From Muribaculum sp. An289 (GTDB lineage: Bacteria > Bacteroidota > Bacteroidia > Bacteroidales > UBA932), in the NCBI RefSeq assembly GCF_002159555.1, contig NZ_NFIV01000009.1, positions 31,727-95,726 of the forward strand: DNA of 64,000 bases, read 5' to 3'. The position numbers and the translations under genes were made by a program. The first letter of the stretch is position 1; each line of letters starts with the position of its first letter. Of the stretch, positions 42,164 through 51,688 are shown in pieces. A model generated the notes under the pieces. That model was not told the DNA's origin. It searched no databases and worked only from the letters and a program-made list of their open reading frames with translations.

Positions 42164-45031
42164 ATGAAACGTATTTTGCTTGTCCTTTTCCTGATTGCCG
42201 TTTCGTTCCCGGCCTATTCCCAGACCGGCACCGGCGGGATAAAGGGACGTGTTGTCAATAGGTCTGACAAGTCCGCGATAGCGGGAGCGGCTCTGGAGAT
42301 GGTATCTTCCGGCAGAACGGCTTCCGGAAATTATACTGCGACTTCCGATGCGGACGGGGATTTCGTTTTCGAGGGAATCGTCCCGGGAGATTACGCCGTT
42401 ACGGTCAGTGCGGCCGGTTTTTCGGAACAGAGGCTGACGGTGACTGTCGAGGACGGAGTCATGAAGAATGTCTTTTACGTATCGCTCCTGCCGGACGATT
42501 TCGAGGTACAGGAGCCTGTTTTCATGTCTTATGATGACGGAGGATACGGTTTCGAGGATGTCCCTCTGGTTTTCGGGGCTTCTGCCGACGTATTCGAGAG
42601 CGTGACCGGCTATGATTTCAGCTCGGTAAGGTTCCGTCCGAGAGGATATGACAACAGCACGAGGGACGTGTATCTTGCAGGCATCAAGATGAATGACGCA
42701 GTTACCGGCTATTCGCCTTATTCGCTGTGGAGCGGCCTTAACGAGGCGGTACGTGCCGAGGACAATACGATAGGACTCGATCCTGCGTATTTCGGAGTGG
42801 GCGGTTACAACGGCCAGACAAATATTTTCGGTACGGCTTCCCAGATGCGCAAAGGCTTCCGTTTCAGCCTGCTTTCGAACAGCGCCCTTTACCGTTTGAG
42901 GCTCATGGCTTCATACGCCACCGGGGAGATGGACAACGGCTGGTCGTTTGCGGCGAACATATCGACGAGACTTGGCGGAAATGACTGGGTGGAAGGCGTT
43001 TATTATAAATCCTTCTCATATTATTTCGGGGCGGAGAAGAACCTTCGCGACCGTCACCGTTTCAGCTTTTCCGTATTCGGCGCCCCTGTACAGCGCGGTG
43101 CGCAGAATGCCTCTACCCAGGAAGTCTACGACCTGGTAGGCAGCAATTATTACAACTCCAACTGGGGTTATCAGAACGGTGTCATAAGGAATGCGCGCGT
43201 GAGAAACAATCATGAGCCTGTCCTCATGTTCAAGTACCGTTATACCCCAAAAGAGGATTTCGAGTTGTCGGCAACGGTTCTTTACCGTACAGGAAGGAAC
43301 GGGTATTCGGCCCTCGACTGGTATGATACCCCGGATCCGAGGCCGGATTATTACAGAAACCTTCCGAGTTATTTCTACAATCCCGACCCTAACTACAAGA
43401 ACAGGGATTCCGAGTTTCTCGCGGGATGGGCTGCCGAAGCATGGATGAACAATTACGGCGGAACCCAGCATATCAATTGGGACCGTATGTACAATATCAA
43501 TTATGACAATGTGGATGAGAATGGGCTGAAACGTTCCAAATACGTGCTTGAGGAAAGGCGTACCGACCAGAACGATGTCAATATATCGGTGAATGCGGAC
43601 TGGCGTGCAAACGATTTCTTCACCCTCGATGCAGGTGCCAATTTCAGATGGAACAGGACGGAGTTCTACAAGACCATAAAGGATTTGCTCGGCGGAGACT
43701 ATTATGTTAACATCGACCAGTTTGCGGAGAGGGATTTCGCGACTGACCCTATCAAAATCCAGAACGATGTGGAATACTACTTCCTGCACGGCGAGGCCCA
43801 GAAAGTGAAGGTCGGTGACAAGTACGGCTACGACTACTACGCACAGATAAGGAATGCGAAGGTATGGGCGAACGGCAATTTCGAATACGGCCCTTGGAGG
43901 GCTTATCTGGCGGCAGAAGCCGGATATTCGACTTTCTGGCGCGAAGGTCTGGTGCAGAAAGGTCTCTTCCTCGATAATTCCAAAGGCAAGTCGGAGGCTC
44001 CTCAGTTTTTCACATATTCGGCGAAGGCCGGGCTTGCTTATGCGTACAAGGCCCACAGGTTCTATGCCAATATAGGATATTTCAACGAAGCGCCTTATTT
44101 TAACGAATCATTCGTTTCCCCGAGGACAAGGAACACCCTTACTCCGAACCTGACTACGCAGAAGACCTTCTCGGTGGATGTCAATTATGCTTTCTCGAAG
44201 AGGGGCTATGACATAAGGTTCACCGCTTATTATACTACAATCAAGGACCAGAGCGACCTGACGAGCTTCTACGATGACGCCCAGAACTCTTTCACCAACT
44301 TCGCGATGAGCGGAATCGACCAGAGGAACGTGGGTATCGAGCTCGGTTTCAAGGTGCCTCTGCCTGTTACCGGCCTTTCCCTTTCCGGTGCGGCAAGCAT
44401 AGGCGACTATGTATATACTTCGATACCACGTGTCACCCAGACAATCGATAACAGCGGAGACCTGATTATGGATAACCGCGAAGTGGCATACTGGATGTCC
44501 CACAACATTTACAAGAAGGATGCTTCCGGAAATTACGTGTACGGTGAGGACGGGTCGCCTGTCGTGGAGAAAGTCCAGAAGCACTATGTCGGGAACACTC
44601 CTCAGATAGCCGCCACCCTCGGACTCAATTACAGGACCCGCGACTACCTTTTCATAGGGCTGGATTTGCAGTACTTCGACAAGATGTATCTGGAAATGAA
44701 TCCTCTGTACCGCACGGACATAGCCGTATGCGGACCGGACAATATATGGACTCCTGCGGAAGAGGAGTATATGGCCGCACAGGAAACATTCGCTCCCCAG
44801 TTCATCCTTAATGCAAGTATCGGGAAATCCTGGTATATCGACAGAAAATACAATATCGGATTTTCTTTGGAAATCAAGAATATCCTGAACAACAAGTGGC
44901 TGAAGACCGGAGGTTACGAGCAAAGCCGCCTTATCGATTCGGAAAACGATGAGCGTTATTACAGATTCGATTCCAAGTATTTCTACATGCAGGGAATCAA
45001 TTATATGTTGAATATTTATTTCAGATTTTAA
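42164..45031 (+). CDS. TonB-dependent outer-membrane receptor
   Basis: 955 aa. A signal peptide (~1-19) precedes a carboxypeptidase-regulatory-like domain (IKGRVVNRSDKSAIAGA..., ~24-105), a plug domain with FRPRGYDNSTRDVYLAG (~153-169), and a long beta-barrel ending in an aromatic strand, YMLNIYFRF. No SusD gene follows, so it is not a classical Sus pair. The neighbours are two nucleases upstream and a DUF5689 lipoprotein 17 bases downstream. The likely substrate, by context only, is nucleic-acid breakdown products. Confidence 0.9.
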   Translation: MKRILLVLFLIAVSFPAYSQTGTGGIKGRVVNRSDKSAIAGAALEMVSSGRTASGNYTATSDADGDFVFEGIVPGDYAVTVSAAGFSEQRLTVTVEDGVMKNVFYVSLLPDDFEVQEPVFMSYDDGGYGFEDVPLVFGASADVFESVTGYDFSSVRFRPRGYDNSTRDVYLAGIKMNDAVTGYSPYSLWSGLNEAVRAEDNTIGLDPAYFGVGGYNGQTNIFGTASQMRKGFRFSLLSNSALYRLRLMASYATGEMDNGWSFAANISTRLGGNDWVEGVYYKSFSYYFGAEKNLRDRHRFSFSVFGAPVQRGAQNASTQEVYDLVGSNYYNSNWGYQNGVIRNARVRNNHEPVLMFKYRYTPKEDFELSATVLYRTGRNGYSALDWYDTPDPRPDYYRNLPSYFYNPDPNYKNRDSEFLAGWAAEAWMNNYGGTQHINWDRMYNINYDNVDENGLKRSKYVLEERRTDQNDVNISVNADWRANDFFTLDAGANFRWNRTEFYKTIKDLLGGDYYVNIDQFAERDFATDPIKIQNDVEYYFLHGEAQKVKVGDKYGYDYYAQIRNAKVWANGNFEYGPWRAYLAAEAGYSTFWREGLVQKGLFLDNSKGKSEAPQFFTYSAKAGLAYAYKAHRFYANIGYFNEAPYFNESFVSPRTRNTLTPNLTTQKTFSVDVNYAFSKRGYDIRFTAYYTTIKDQSDLTSFYDDAQNSFTNFAMSGIDQRNVGIELGFKVPLPVTGLSLSGAASIGDYVYTSIPRVTQTIDNSGDLIMDNREVAYWMSHNIYKKDASGNYVYGEDGSPVVEKVQKHYVGNTPQIAATLGLNYRTRDYLFIGLDLQYFDKMYLEMNPLYRTDIAVCGPDNIWTPAEEEYMAAQETFAPQFILNASIGKSWYIDRKYNIGFSLEIKNILNNKWLKTGGYEQSRLIDSENDERYYRFDSKYFYMQGINYMLNIYFRF

Positions 45032-45048
45032 TTCGGAGGATTTGATAT

Positions 45049-46032
45049 ATGAAACGCTATATATTTTTATTCGCGGCTTTTCTCGTGACGGTCGTTTCCT
45101 GCGAGGAATTCGGTCCGGTGGTTACCGACCAGTACGATGACCCCGTGCCGTCAAAGATTTATACGGATGCGGATTTCGAAGGCTCGACCTTTATTACCAT
45201 CGAGGAGCTGAAGGCGATGTATACGCCCGGGAATCCTTTTGTAATCGAGGAGGATCTGGTGATAAAGGGCCAGGTGACCACTTCCGATGAAGAGGGAAAC
45301 TTCTACAGGTCGATGTATATCCAGGACAGCACTTCCGGAATCGAGCTCAAAATCGGAAAAACAGGTCTGTACAATGTGTACAAGCCGGGGCAGTGGATTT
45401 ATGTAAAATGCAAGGACCTCTCCCTCGGCGCCTACGGGCGGATGGTGCAGCTCGGCTATGAAGACCTTACCGGAAAGTACGAGACTTCGTACATAGACGT
45501 GCAGCTGCTTGTGGATTTGCATATATTCAAGGGCAAGCAGGATACGCTGAAAGATCCGATTGTAATCACTTCGGGTGACGATATCCTTTCCGAAGAATAT
45601 GTCGGCAGATATGTCACCGTGAAGGGGCTTTCCTACGGGAACAGGGTCTTTGTGATTCTGTATGACAAGAATGACAACAGCCTTTATCTGTCCAACGAGA
45701 CACATGGAGTCGATACCTGGGCTTTCTCCGAAGAAGGTTTTGCAAAATATTTGGCAAATCAGGCGGCAATGGACAAAGGCGACAGGGATGTGCCGAATCC
45801 GGAAGATTATGAGCCGGCGTTTTACAGTGTCAGCCAGTATTTCACGCTCGGCAATGCCGATTTGCAGGTGAGGACGAGCGGGTATGCGAAATTCGCCGAT
45901 TACAAGCTTGTGTCGAGCGGAATTACCGCCGAGAATGCCGGAAAGATTTCACTTACGGGCATTATGACCGTTTACAATGAAAACTATCAGTTCGTACTGG
46001 TCGATTTGGATGGTGTAAAGATTGAGGAATAG
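45049..46032 (+). CDS. DUF5689 lipoprotein
   Basis: 327 aa with lipobox VVSCEE. Residues ~40-320 fit DUF5689: FITIEELKAMY, IKGQVTTSDEEGNFYRSMYI, a DSTSGIELKIG segment and GQWIYVKCKDLSLG, an OB-like strand order. DUF5689 proteins sit next to TonB receptors and nucleases in Bacteroidetes and are thought to be surface ligand-binding partners. This one directly follows the receptor and could be the SusD-like lid substitute; that role is inferred. Confidence 0.8.
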   Translation: MKRYIFLFAAFLVTVVSCEEFGPVVTDQYDDPVPSKIYTDADFEGSTFITIEELKAMYTPGNPFVIEEDLVIKGQVTTSDEEGNFYRSMYIQDSTSGIELKIGKTGLYNVYKPGQWIYVKCKDLSLGAYGRMVQLGYEDLTGKYETSYIDVQLLVDLHIFKGKQDTLKDPIVITSGDDILSEEYVGRYVTVKGLSYGNRVFVILYDKNDNSLYLSNETHGVDTWAFSEEGFAKYLANQAAMDKGDRDVPNPEDYEPAFYSVSQYFTLGNADLQVRTSGYAKFADYKLVSSGITAENAGKISLTGIMTVYNENYQFVLVDLDGVKIEE

Positions 46033-46037
46033 GATTC

Positions 46038-47177
46038 ATGGTTTTAGTCTTTGTAATATCCTCGATTCTACTTTCCATACTCACAGACTGGTACATATTC
46101 AACGTTTATTGTCGTCCGCTTCCGAGGAAGCGGACACATTTTTTGTGCTGGACTCCGAGTTTTCTTACGGCGGTTTCATGCCTGTCGATTCTGGCTTTTC
46201 CGGATTTTATGCCGGCTTCCATAGTGCTGTTGTGCGTGACTGTCCCGAAACTGATGTTCGTGCTTGTCCTGTTTGTCCTGAGGAGGTTCCGGTTTTTCAG
46301 AAAACGCCCTGCCGTTTCCGGGACCGTGGCCGGGCTTGCCGGCCTGTTTCTGTTGGGGACTGCGGTGTACGGGGCTACGGAGGGCATCAGGCATTTTGAG
46401 GTCAATGACGTCGTTCTGTATTTCGATACCCTTCCCGATTCTTTCGACGGCTACAGGTTAGTGCAGATTTCGGACATACATTCCGGGAGCTGGCCTGAAA
46501 ACAGCAGCGCCCTTGCCGAAGCGGTGTCGATTGTGAATGCGCAGAAGGCCGATTTGGTGCTGTTTACGGGCGACATAGTGAATGCTACGGCGTCCGAGTT
46601 GCTCAAGACCATGGGGATTCTCGGTAAAATAAAGGCCGCGGACGGTGTGTTTTCGGTCCTCGGCAACCATGATTACGGCACATACGCCGAGTGGGACAGC
46701 GCCGAAGCTGAGGCGGCGAATTTCGACAGCCTTCTTGTCCGTGAGAAGGCAATGGGTTGGAGGTTGCTCGACAATGAGCATGTGTTTGTCCGCAGGGGCA
46801 ATGACAGCATCGCCATCATAGGTGTCCAGAACAGCGGCGAGCCGCCTTTTCCCGATTATGCGGAGCTCGACAGTGCCCTGCACGGCACGGACGGCGTGTT
46901 TAAAGTGCTTATGAGCCACGACCCTACGCACTGGAGACGTGAGGTGCTTCCCGATACGGACATAGAGCTTACCCTTTCCGGGCATACACATGACATGCAG
47001 TTCAGTCTGCCGGGATTTTCTCCGGCCAGGTATTTTTATCCGGAACACAGCGGCCTGTATGAAGAAGGGGGGCGGATGCTTTACGTGAATGCCGGTTTGG
47101 GATATCTGCTTCCGATAAGGCTCGGGGCGTGGCCGGAAATAACGGTGATAACGTTGAGGTGCGGGCCTCGGCCCTGA
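46038..47177 (+). CDS. Membrane metallophosphoesterase
   Basis: 379 aa. About three membrane segments (~2-20, 35-58, 62-82, then ~98-116) lead to a calcineurin-type phosphoesterase domain with all metal motifs: DIHSG (~137-141), GDIVN (~169-173), GNHDYG (~202-207), SHDP (~288-291) and SGHTHD (~309-314). Similar proteins include YkuE- and LpxG-like enzymes that act on membrane phospho-substrates. It starts 5 bases after the DUF5689 stop, so it is probably cotranscribed with the uptake operon. It could remove phosphate from nucleotides, but this cannot be read from sequence. Confidence 0.85.
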   Translation: MVLVFVISSILLSILTDWYIFNVYCRPLPRKRTHFLCWTPSFLTAVSCLSILAFPDFMPASIVLLCVTVPKLMFVLVLFVLRRFRFFRKRPAVSGTVAGLAGLFLLGTAVYGATEGIRHFEVNDVVLYFDTLPDSFDGYRLVQISDIHSGSWPENSSALAEAVSIVNAQKADLVLFTGDIVNATASELLKTMGILGKIKAADGVFSVLGNHDYGTYAEWDSAEAEAANFDSLLVREKAMGWRLLDNEHVFVRRGNDSIAIIGVQNSGEPPFPDYAELDSALHGTDGVFKVLMSHDPTHWRREVLPDTDIELTLSGHTHDMQFSLPGFSPARYFYPEHSGLYEEGGRMLYVNAGLGYLLPIRLGAWPEITVITLRCGPRP

Positions 47178-47192
47178 TTACTGTTTTCCTGA

Positions 47193-47645
47193 TTACAGTT
47201 TTCCTTCTCCCATCCGTTCCTGCAATTCGAGATTGCTCTGCATCCTCTCCTTTGCACGTCTGTCCCTTTCCTTTTTGGCTTTCCGGGCCCCGGAAGACAT
47301 ATATTTTTTCCACTGTTCTTCATTGAACAGTTTCATGAACGCGCTGTCCGTTTTTTCCGCCCACCTGTCCTGGACTTCGAAGTAGATGCTTTCCATCGAC
47401 ACCCGGCTTTCACCGAGCCTTTTGATGTCTTCCTCCATCCCTTTGAAATTGGCTGTCAGTATGGAGTCCACATAGAATACCTGCCAGTATTCGAGCCCTA
47501 ATCTTTCACCGAGCAGGTCTGCCTGTTCGGCAGCCATCTCTTCCACGCTCTTCGGTTTTTCCTGTTGCTGGTTCTGCGCGGAAAGTCCCGTATGTGCCAG
47601 GCATGCGACCGTTATCGAAACGGCAAGAACTGCTGCAATTTTCAT
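47193..47645 (-). CDS. Small helical periplasmic protein (Spy/CpxP-like)
   Basis: 150 aa from the ATG at 47645. A signal peptide (~1-24, ending LSAQ) precedes an all-helical, charged body with SVEEMAAEQADLLGERLGL, FNEEQWKKYMSSG and a basic RKAKKERDRRAKERM end. The pattern 'hydrolysis-free helical repeat with LxLxxxQ...F..' resembles Spy/CpxP-type or Bacteroidetes DUF4890-like chaperone proteins. Assignment is by architecture only. The next in-frame start upstream would be TTG at 47654. Confidence 0.6.
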   Translation of the reverse strand: MKIAAVLAVSITVACLAHTGLSAQNQQQEKPKSVEEMAAEQADLLGERLGLEYWQVFYVDSILTANFKGMEEDIKRLGESRVSMESIYFEVQDRWAEKTDSAFMKLFNEEQWKKYMSSGARKAKKERDRRAKERMQSNLELQERMGEGKL

Positions 47646-47663
47646 ATAGTTCAAATTTTTGCG

Positions 47664-47671
47664 TATATTTG
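47664..47671 (+). promoter_or_regulatory. Promoter -7 element before the C69 peptidase operon
   Basis: TATATTTG followed by AC, 34 bases before the ATG at 47706. Confidence 0.55.
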
Positions 47672-47683
47672 ACGTTGTATTTG

Positions 47684-47691
47684 CAAAAATA
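47684..47691 (-). promoter_or_regulatory. Promoter -7 element before the 47193 gene
   Basis: The minus strand reads TATTTTTG followed by C, 38 bases upstream of the ATG at 47645. The two divergent promoters overlap in a 60-base region. Confidence 0.55.
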
Positions 47692-47705
47692 TGTAAAAAT
47701 ATAAT

Positions 47706-49481
47706 ATGATAAGATTTATGAGAAAATTCTTTTTGTCCGCGGCCATTGTCGCCGCTACCGCTCTTTCAGCTGTCGAAACGGATGCATGCACTAATGTCCT
47801 TGTGACCCCGGGCGCTTCGGCCGACGGCTCGTCGTTGGTTTCCTATGCTGCTGACTCGCATGCACTTTACGGTGAGCTTTACTACAGGCCGGCCGCTGTT
47901 TATCCTAACGGTACCATGCTCGATATCTATGAGTGGGATACGGGAAAATTCCTCGGTTCGATACCTCAGGTTGCGGTAACGTATCAGACCGTCGGCAATA
48001 TGAATGAACATCAGCTTATCATTACCGAAACGACATACGGGGGACGTCCGGAGCTTTCAGGGGCAAACGGCATAATGGATTACGGTTCCCTCATTTACAT
48101 AGCCCTCCAGCGGGCAAAGACCGCCCGTGAGGCCATAGATGTCATTGTCGAGCTTGCCAATACCTACGGCTACTGCTCTTCCGGCGAATCATTTTCCATA
48201 GCGGACCCTAACGAAGTGTGGATAATGGAGCTGATAGGCAAGGGCGAAGGCGAGAAAGGCATAGTATGGGTGGCGCGCCGCGTTCCTGACGGATATATCT
48301 GCGCGCATGCCAACCAGGCCCGCATAGACCGTTTCCCTCTCGATGACCCGGAGAACTGCATCTATTCCGAGGATGTGATTTCATTCGCGCGTGAAAAAGG
48401 CTTTTTCAAGGGAGAGGACAGCGAATTCAGTTTCTGCAGGACATACGCACCTTACAATTTTTCCGGACTTCGCGGCTGCGAGGCGAGGGTATGGTCGGCT
48501 TTCAACATACTTACCGGTGGTAAATTCGTCTTCGAGGACGGGAACGGCAATCTTGTGGAAAAGGACGCATACGATTATATAGACTTCGCGATGGGGTACA
48601 ATCCGGACAACCAGATGCCTCTTTTCGTAAAGGCCGAGGGTGTGACGGTGAAGAATGTAGCAGATGTCATGAGGGATCATTTCGAGGGGACTCCAATGGA
48701 CATGACGACTGACATAGGCGCCGGCGGCAATGCCCTTCCTTACAGGTGGAGGCCTATGGATTTCGAATACGAAGGCAAGACTTACGTGAATGAAAGGGCG
48801 ATTGCTACCCAACAGACCGGTTTCTGGCTCGTAGGCCAGTCGAGGGGCTGGCTTCCGGACGTAATCGGAGGCATACTCTGGTTCGGTACCGACGATGCCG
48901 CCACTTCGTACCTCACGCCTGTATATACTTCCATACTCGATGTCCCTGAGTCCTTCAGAGAGGGCAACGGTTCTATTCTGGAATATTCCCCGACTTCCGC
49001 GTTCTGGATGACCAACAGGGTGGCAAATGCCTGCTACAAGATGTACAATATAATGGCGGCGGATGTGCGTTCGAGGATTGACGAATTTGAAAACGCCACA
49101 CTTGCGGAGATTCCGTCAATAGACGAGAAGGCCATGGAACTCTATGAGATATATGAAAAGAACGGACCTAAGAAATATGCCCGCAATTCCGACAACAAGG
49201 TTTCGGTTCCGTTTGAAGAAGTCAGAAAATACCTTACAGAATATACGATAACCACAGCGCAGGACATTTTCTCGGACTGGTGCGAGCTTGAAGTGTATTT
49301 GCTTTTGAAATACATGGACGGCAATGTCAAAGGCCAGAATCCTGACGGAAGCTGGATAACCAACGGCCATTCGGACCGTATTCCGGGTTCCATAACCAAT
49401 CCGGGCTATACCGAAAAATGGAAACAGGCCGTAGTCGAAGACCATGGGGATGTCCTCGAAGTAAAAGAGCCATTGCCATGA
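47706..49481 (+). CDS. C69 family peptidase (dipeptidase)
   Basis: 591 aa with a signal peptide. The N-terminal nucleophile is Cys28 in ETDACTNVLVTPGAS, exposed after cleavage as in Ntn hydrolases. C69 landmarks are SSLVSYAADSHALYGELYY, VTYQTVGNMNEHQ, ETTYGGRPEL, and VWIMELIGKG with ANQARIDRF. It should cleave dipeptides in the periplasm. The stop overlaps the next start (ATGA), coupling it to an S46 peptidase that would produce dipeptides: a coherent peptide-degradation pair. Confidence 0.92.
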   Translation: MIRFMRKFFLSAAIVAATALSAVETDACTNVLVTPGASADGSSLVSYAADSHALYGELYYRPAAVYPNGTMLDIYEWDTGKFLGSIPQVAVTYQTVGNMNEHQLIITETTYGGRPELSGANGIMDYGSLIYIALQRAKTAREAIDVIVELANTYGYCSSGESFSIADPNEVWIMELIGKGEGEKGIVWVARRVPDGYICAHANQARIDRFPLDDPENCIYSEDVISFAREKGFFKGEDSEFSFCRTYAPYNFSGLRGCEARVWSAFNILTGGKFVFEDGNGNLVEKDAYDYIDFAMGYNPDNQMPLFVKAEGVTVKNVADVMRDHFEGTPMDMTTDIGAGGNALPYRWRPMDFEYEGKTYVNERAIATQQTGFWLVGQSRGWLPDVIGGILWFGTDDAATSYLTPVYTSILDVPESFREGNGSILEYSPTSAFWMTNRVANACYKMYNIMAADVRSRIDEFENATLAEIPSIDEKAMELYEIYEKNGPKKYARNSDNKVSVPFEEVRKYLTEYTITTAQDIFSDWCELEVYLLLKYMDGNVKGQNPDGSWITNGHSDRIPGSITNPGYTEKWKQAVVEDHGDVLEVKEPLP

Positions 49482-51685
49482 AAAGATTTACAGTCATTAT
49501 GCTGTTTATGGCCGTGGCGGCGGTAAATGCTGCTGCCGACGGCGGAATGTGGATGGTAAATCTCATAGACAAGTCCCTTGCCCTGAAAATGAGGGATGCC
49601 GGCATGAAGATAGACCCTTCCATGATTTATAACGAAACAACTGCATCGTTTTCCGATGCGGTTGTCTTTTTTGAGCAGGGTTGTACGGGCAGTGTCATTT
49701 CGGACGAGGGCCTTGTCATGACCACCCATCATTGCGCTTATCCGGACATAGTGGGTGTAAGCTCTGAAGACAACAATTATCTTGAAGACGGTTTCTGGGC
49801 CATGACCCTCGAAGAGGAGCGCCCGATTCCGGGAAAGAACGCCATGTTCCTGAAATACATCATAGATGTGACGGACGATGTCGGGGAATACATCGCGGAG
49901 ACCGAGCGTGAAGGCAAGCAGATTAACATGCGCCGGATGAGGTTCCTGATGGAAAAGGCAGTAAGGGACGAGACCGGTTACAAGGCCGTGCTTTCTTCGA
50001 TGTGGTGCGGGGAAAAATATTATATGTCTCTGTACGAGGTTTACCCCGACGTGAGGCTGGTGGCGGCTCCCGGTGTATCCATCGCATCTTTCGGAGGCGA
50101 TGTGGACAATTGGGAATGGCCTCAGCACAAGGGCGATTTTGCCATGTACAGGATTTATGCCGCTCCGGACGGAAGCCCGGCTGAATATTCTCCTGAAAAT
50201 GTGCCTCTGTCACCGCGATATTCGTTCGCCATATCGACGGACGGGTATTCCGAAGGCGATTTCACCCTCATAATGGGTTATCCTGACGCTACGGGCAGAT
50301 ATAGTTCTTCTTTCGCGGTCAAGGACGATATTTACCGTATAAACCCGATAACCGTCGGAATGAAGGAAGACAGGATACGGATTATCCGCGGGCACATGGC
50401 CGAAAATCCTGCAGTGCGTCTGAAATATTACAATACGTTTTTCAGTCTGAGCAATGCCAGAGAGTACGATGCCGGCGAAACCGACAATATATTGCGGCAC
50501 CATATTCTCGATTCCATCGCTTCCCGCGAGGCGGTTTTGCAGGCGTGGGTCTCGGAGGATCCCGTAAGGATTGAAAGATGGGGAAGCCTCATGGGCGATT
50601 TGGAAAGAAAATATGCGGATGTGGCAGGCATTTCCGACCAGATACTGTATTTTACCGGAACCATGATAGAGGGTACGGGCCTTTATCCGTACGTCCGCAA
50701 TATGGCCGTGAGGAAGAACAGGCACGGCGACAGCCCTAAGACGGTGCAGCGGTTTGCCGACGCTTTCCGTGCCGTAGGCGGGATGTGGAAGCAGCTTGAC
50801 CCGAAAGTGGAAAAGGAATTGTTGGAATATGCGGTTTCGGTCTTCTTCACCCATATCGATGAGGAGTTCCGTAGTCCGTTCCATGTTTATCTGGAGGAGA
50901 TCTTCGGCAACGATTATTCCGCGATGACGGATTATGTGTGGGAAAATTCGTTTTTTACCGATAAGGCCAGATACGATTCCCTGAGTGCCCTGGTGGTGCC
51001 TGTGCTTGAAGATGCCAGGTCCTATGAAATCGGCTCCTGCGGTGAAGCCTGTGACATTCTGCGGGAAAGGATAGCCCTGTATTACGATCCTTTGTACCAA
51101 TTGCTGCGGAGTTCCAGGATGTATGAGTTCTATACCGCCCTTAGCAGGGTTGAGGACGGAGTGTCGGTTGAGATGCTTGAGGACAAATATGCACGGATGC
51201 TGTATTCGATGCGCGAGAGTTCCGGTATTCCGCAGTATCCGGATGCCAATTCGACCATGAGGTTCACTTTCGGGAATGTTTCCCCTCTGTCTCCTCGCGA
51301 TGCGGTATATTATTCATGGAGAAGCACTTCGGACGGGATTGTGCAGAAATACTCTCCGGAAAAGGAGGATTTCGCCCCTGACGGAAGGTTCATGCAGCTG
51401 CTTTGTTCCGGAGACTGGGGGCGTTGGGCCGCGGATGACGGGAAAATGTATGTGGATTTTCTTACGGATAACGATGTGACGAGGGGCAACTCGGGAAGTC
51501 CGGTGCTCGACTGCAATGGAAAACTGATTGGCATGGCTTTCGATGCCAATTACGAATCTCTGGCCGGCGGCCTGTATTATCTGGAAGATTACAACAAAGC
51601 CGTATGCGCCGATATAAGATACATTCTCTGGATACTCGACAAGTATGCGGGAATGTCACGTATAATAGAAGAATTAGGATTATAG
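49478..51685 (+). CDS. S46 family dipeptidyl-peptidase (DPP7/DPP11 type)
   Basis: 735 aa from the ATG at 49478, with a signal peptide (~1-20). S46 proteases release N-terminal dipeptides in the periplasm. The catalytic His region is MTTHHCAYPD (~81-90) and the catalytic Ser is Ser672 in RGNSGSPVLD. DGGMWMVNLID just after the signal is the family N-terminus. The S1-pocket residue 18 positions after the serine, Gly in DPP7 and Arg in DPP11, is Ala690 here (FDAN). The Arg needed for Asp/Glu preference is absent, so DPP11 activity is unlikely. Confidence 0.93.
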   Translation: MKRFTVIMLFMAVAAVNAAADGGMWMVNLIDKSLALKMRDAGMKIDPSMIYNETTASFSDAVVFFEQGCTGSVISDEGLVMTTHHCAYPDIVGVSSEDNNYLEDGFWAMTLEEERPIPGKNAMFLKYIIDVTDDVGEYIAETEREGKQINMRRMRFLMEKAVRDETGYKAVLSSMWCGEKYYMSLYEVYPDVRLVAAPGVSIASFGGDVDNWEWPQHKGDFAMYRIYAAPDGSPAEYSPENVPLSPRYSFAISTDGYSEGDFTLIMGYPDATGRYSSSFAVKDDIYRINPITVGMKEDRIRIIRGHMAENPAVRLKYYNTFFSLSNAREYDAGETDNILRHHILDSIASREAVLQAWVSEDPVRIERWGSLMGDLERKYADVAGISDQILYFTGTMIEGTGLYPYVRNMAVRKNRHGDSPKTVQRFADAFRAVGGMWKQLDPKVEKELLEYAVSVFFTHIDEEFRSPFHVYLEEIFGNDYSAMTDYVWENSFFTDKARYDSLSALVVPVLEDARSYEIGSCGEACDILRERIALYYDPLYQLLRSSRMYEFYTALSRVEDGVSVEMLEDKYARMLYSMRESSGIPQYPDANSTMRFTFGNVSPLSPRDAVYYSWRSTSDGIVQKYSPEKEDFAPDGRFMQLLCSGDWGRWAADDGKMYVDFLTDNDVTRGNSGSPVLDCNGKLIGMAFDANYESLAGGLYYLEDYNKAVCADIRYILWILDKYAGMSRIIEELGL

Positions 51686-51688
51686 GAT

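Noticed and set aside
42164..46032. Classical SusC/SusD polysaccharide utilisation pair
   Set aside because: The receptor is followed by DUF5689, with no SusD-like helical lipoprotein and no glycoside hydrolase nearby.
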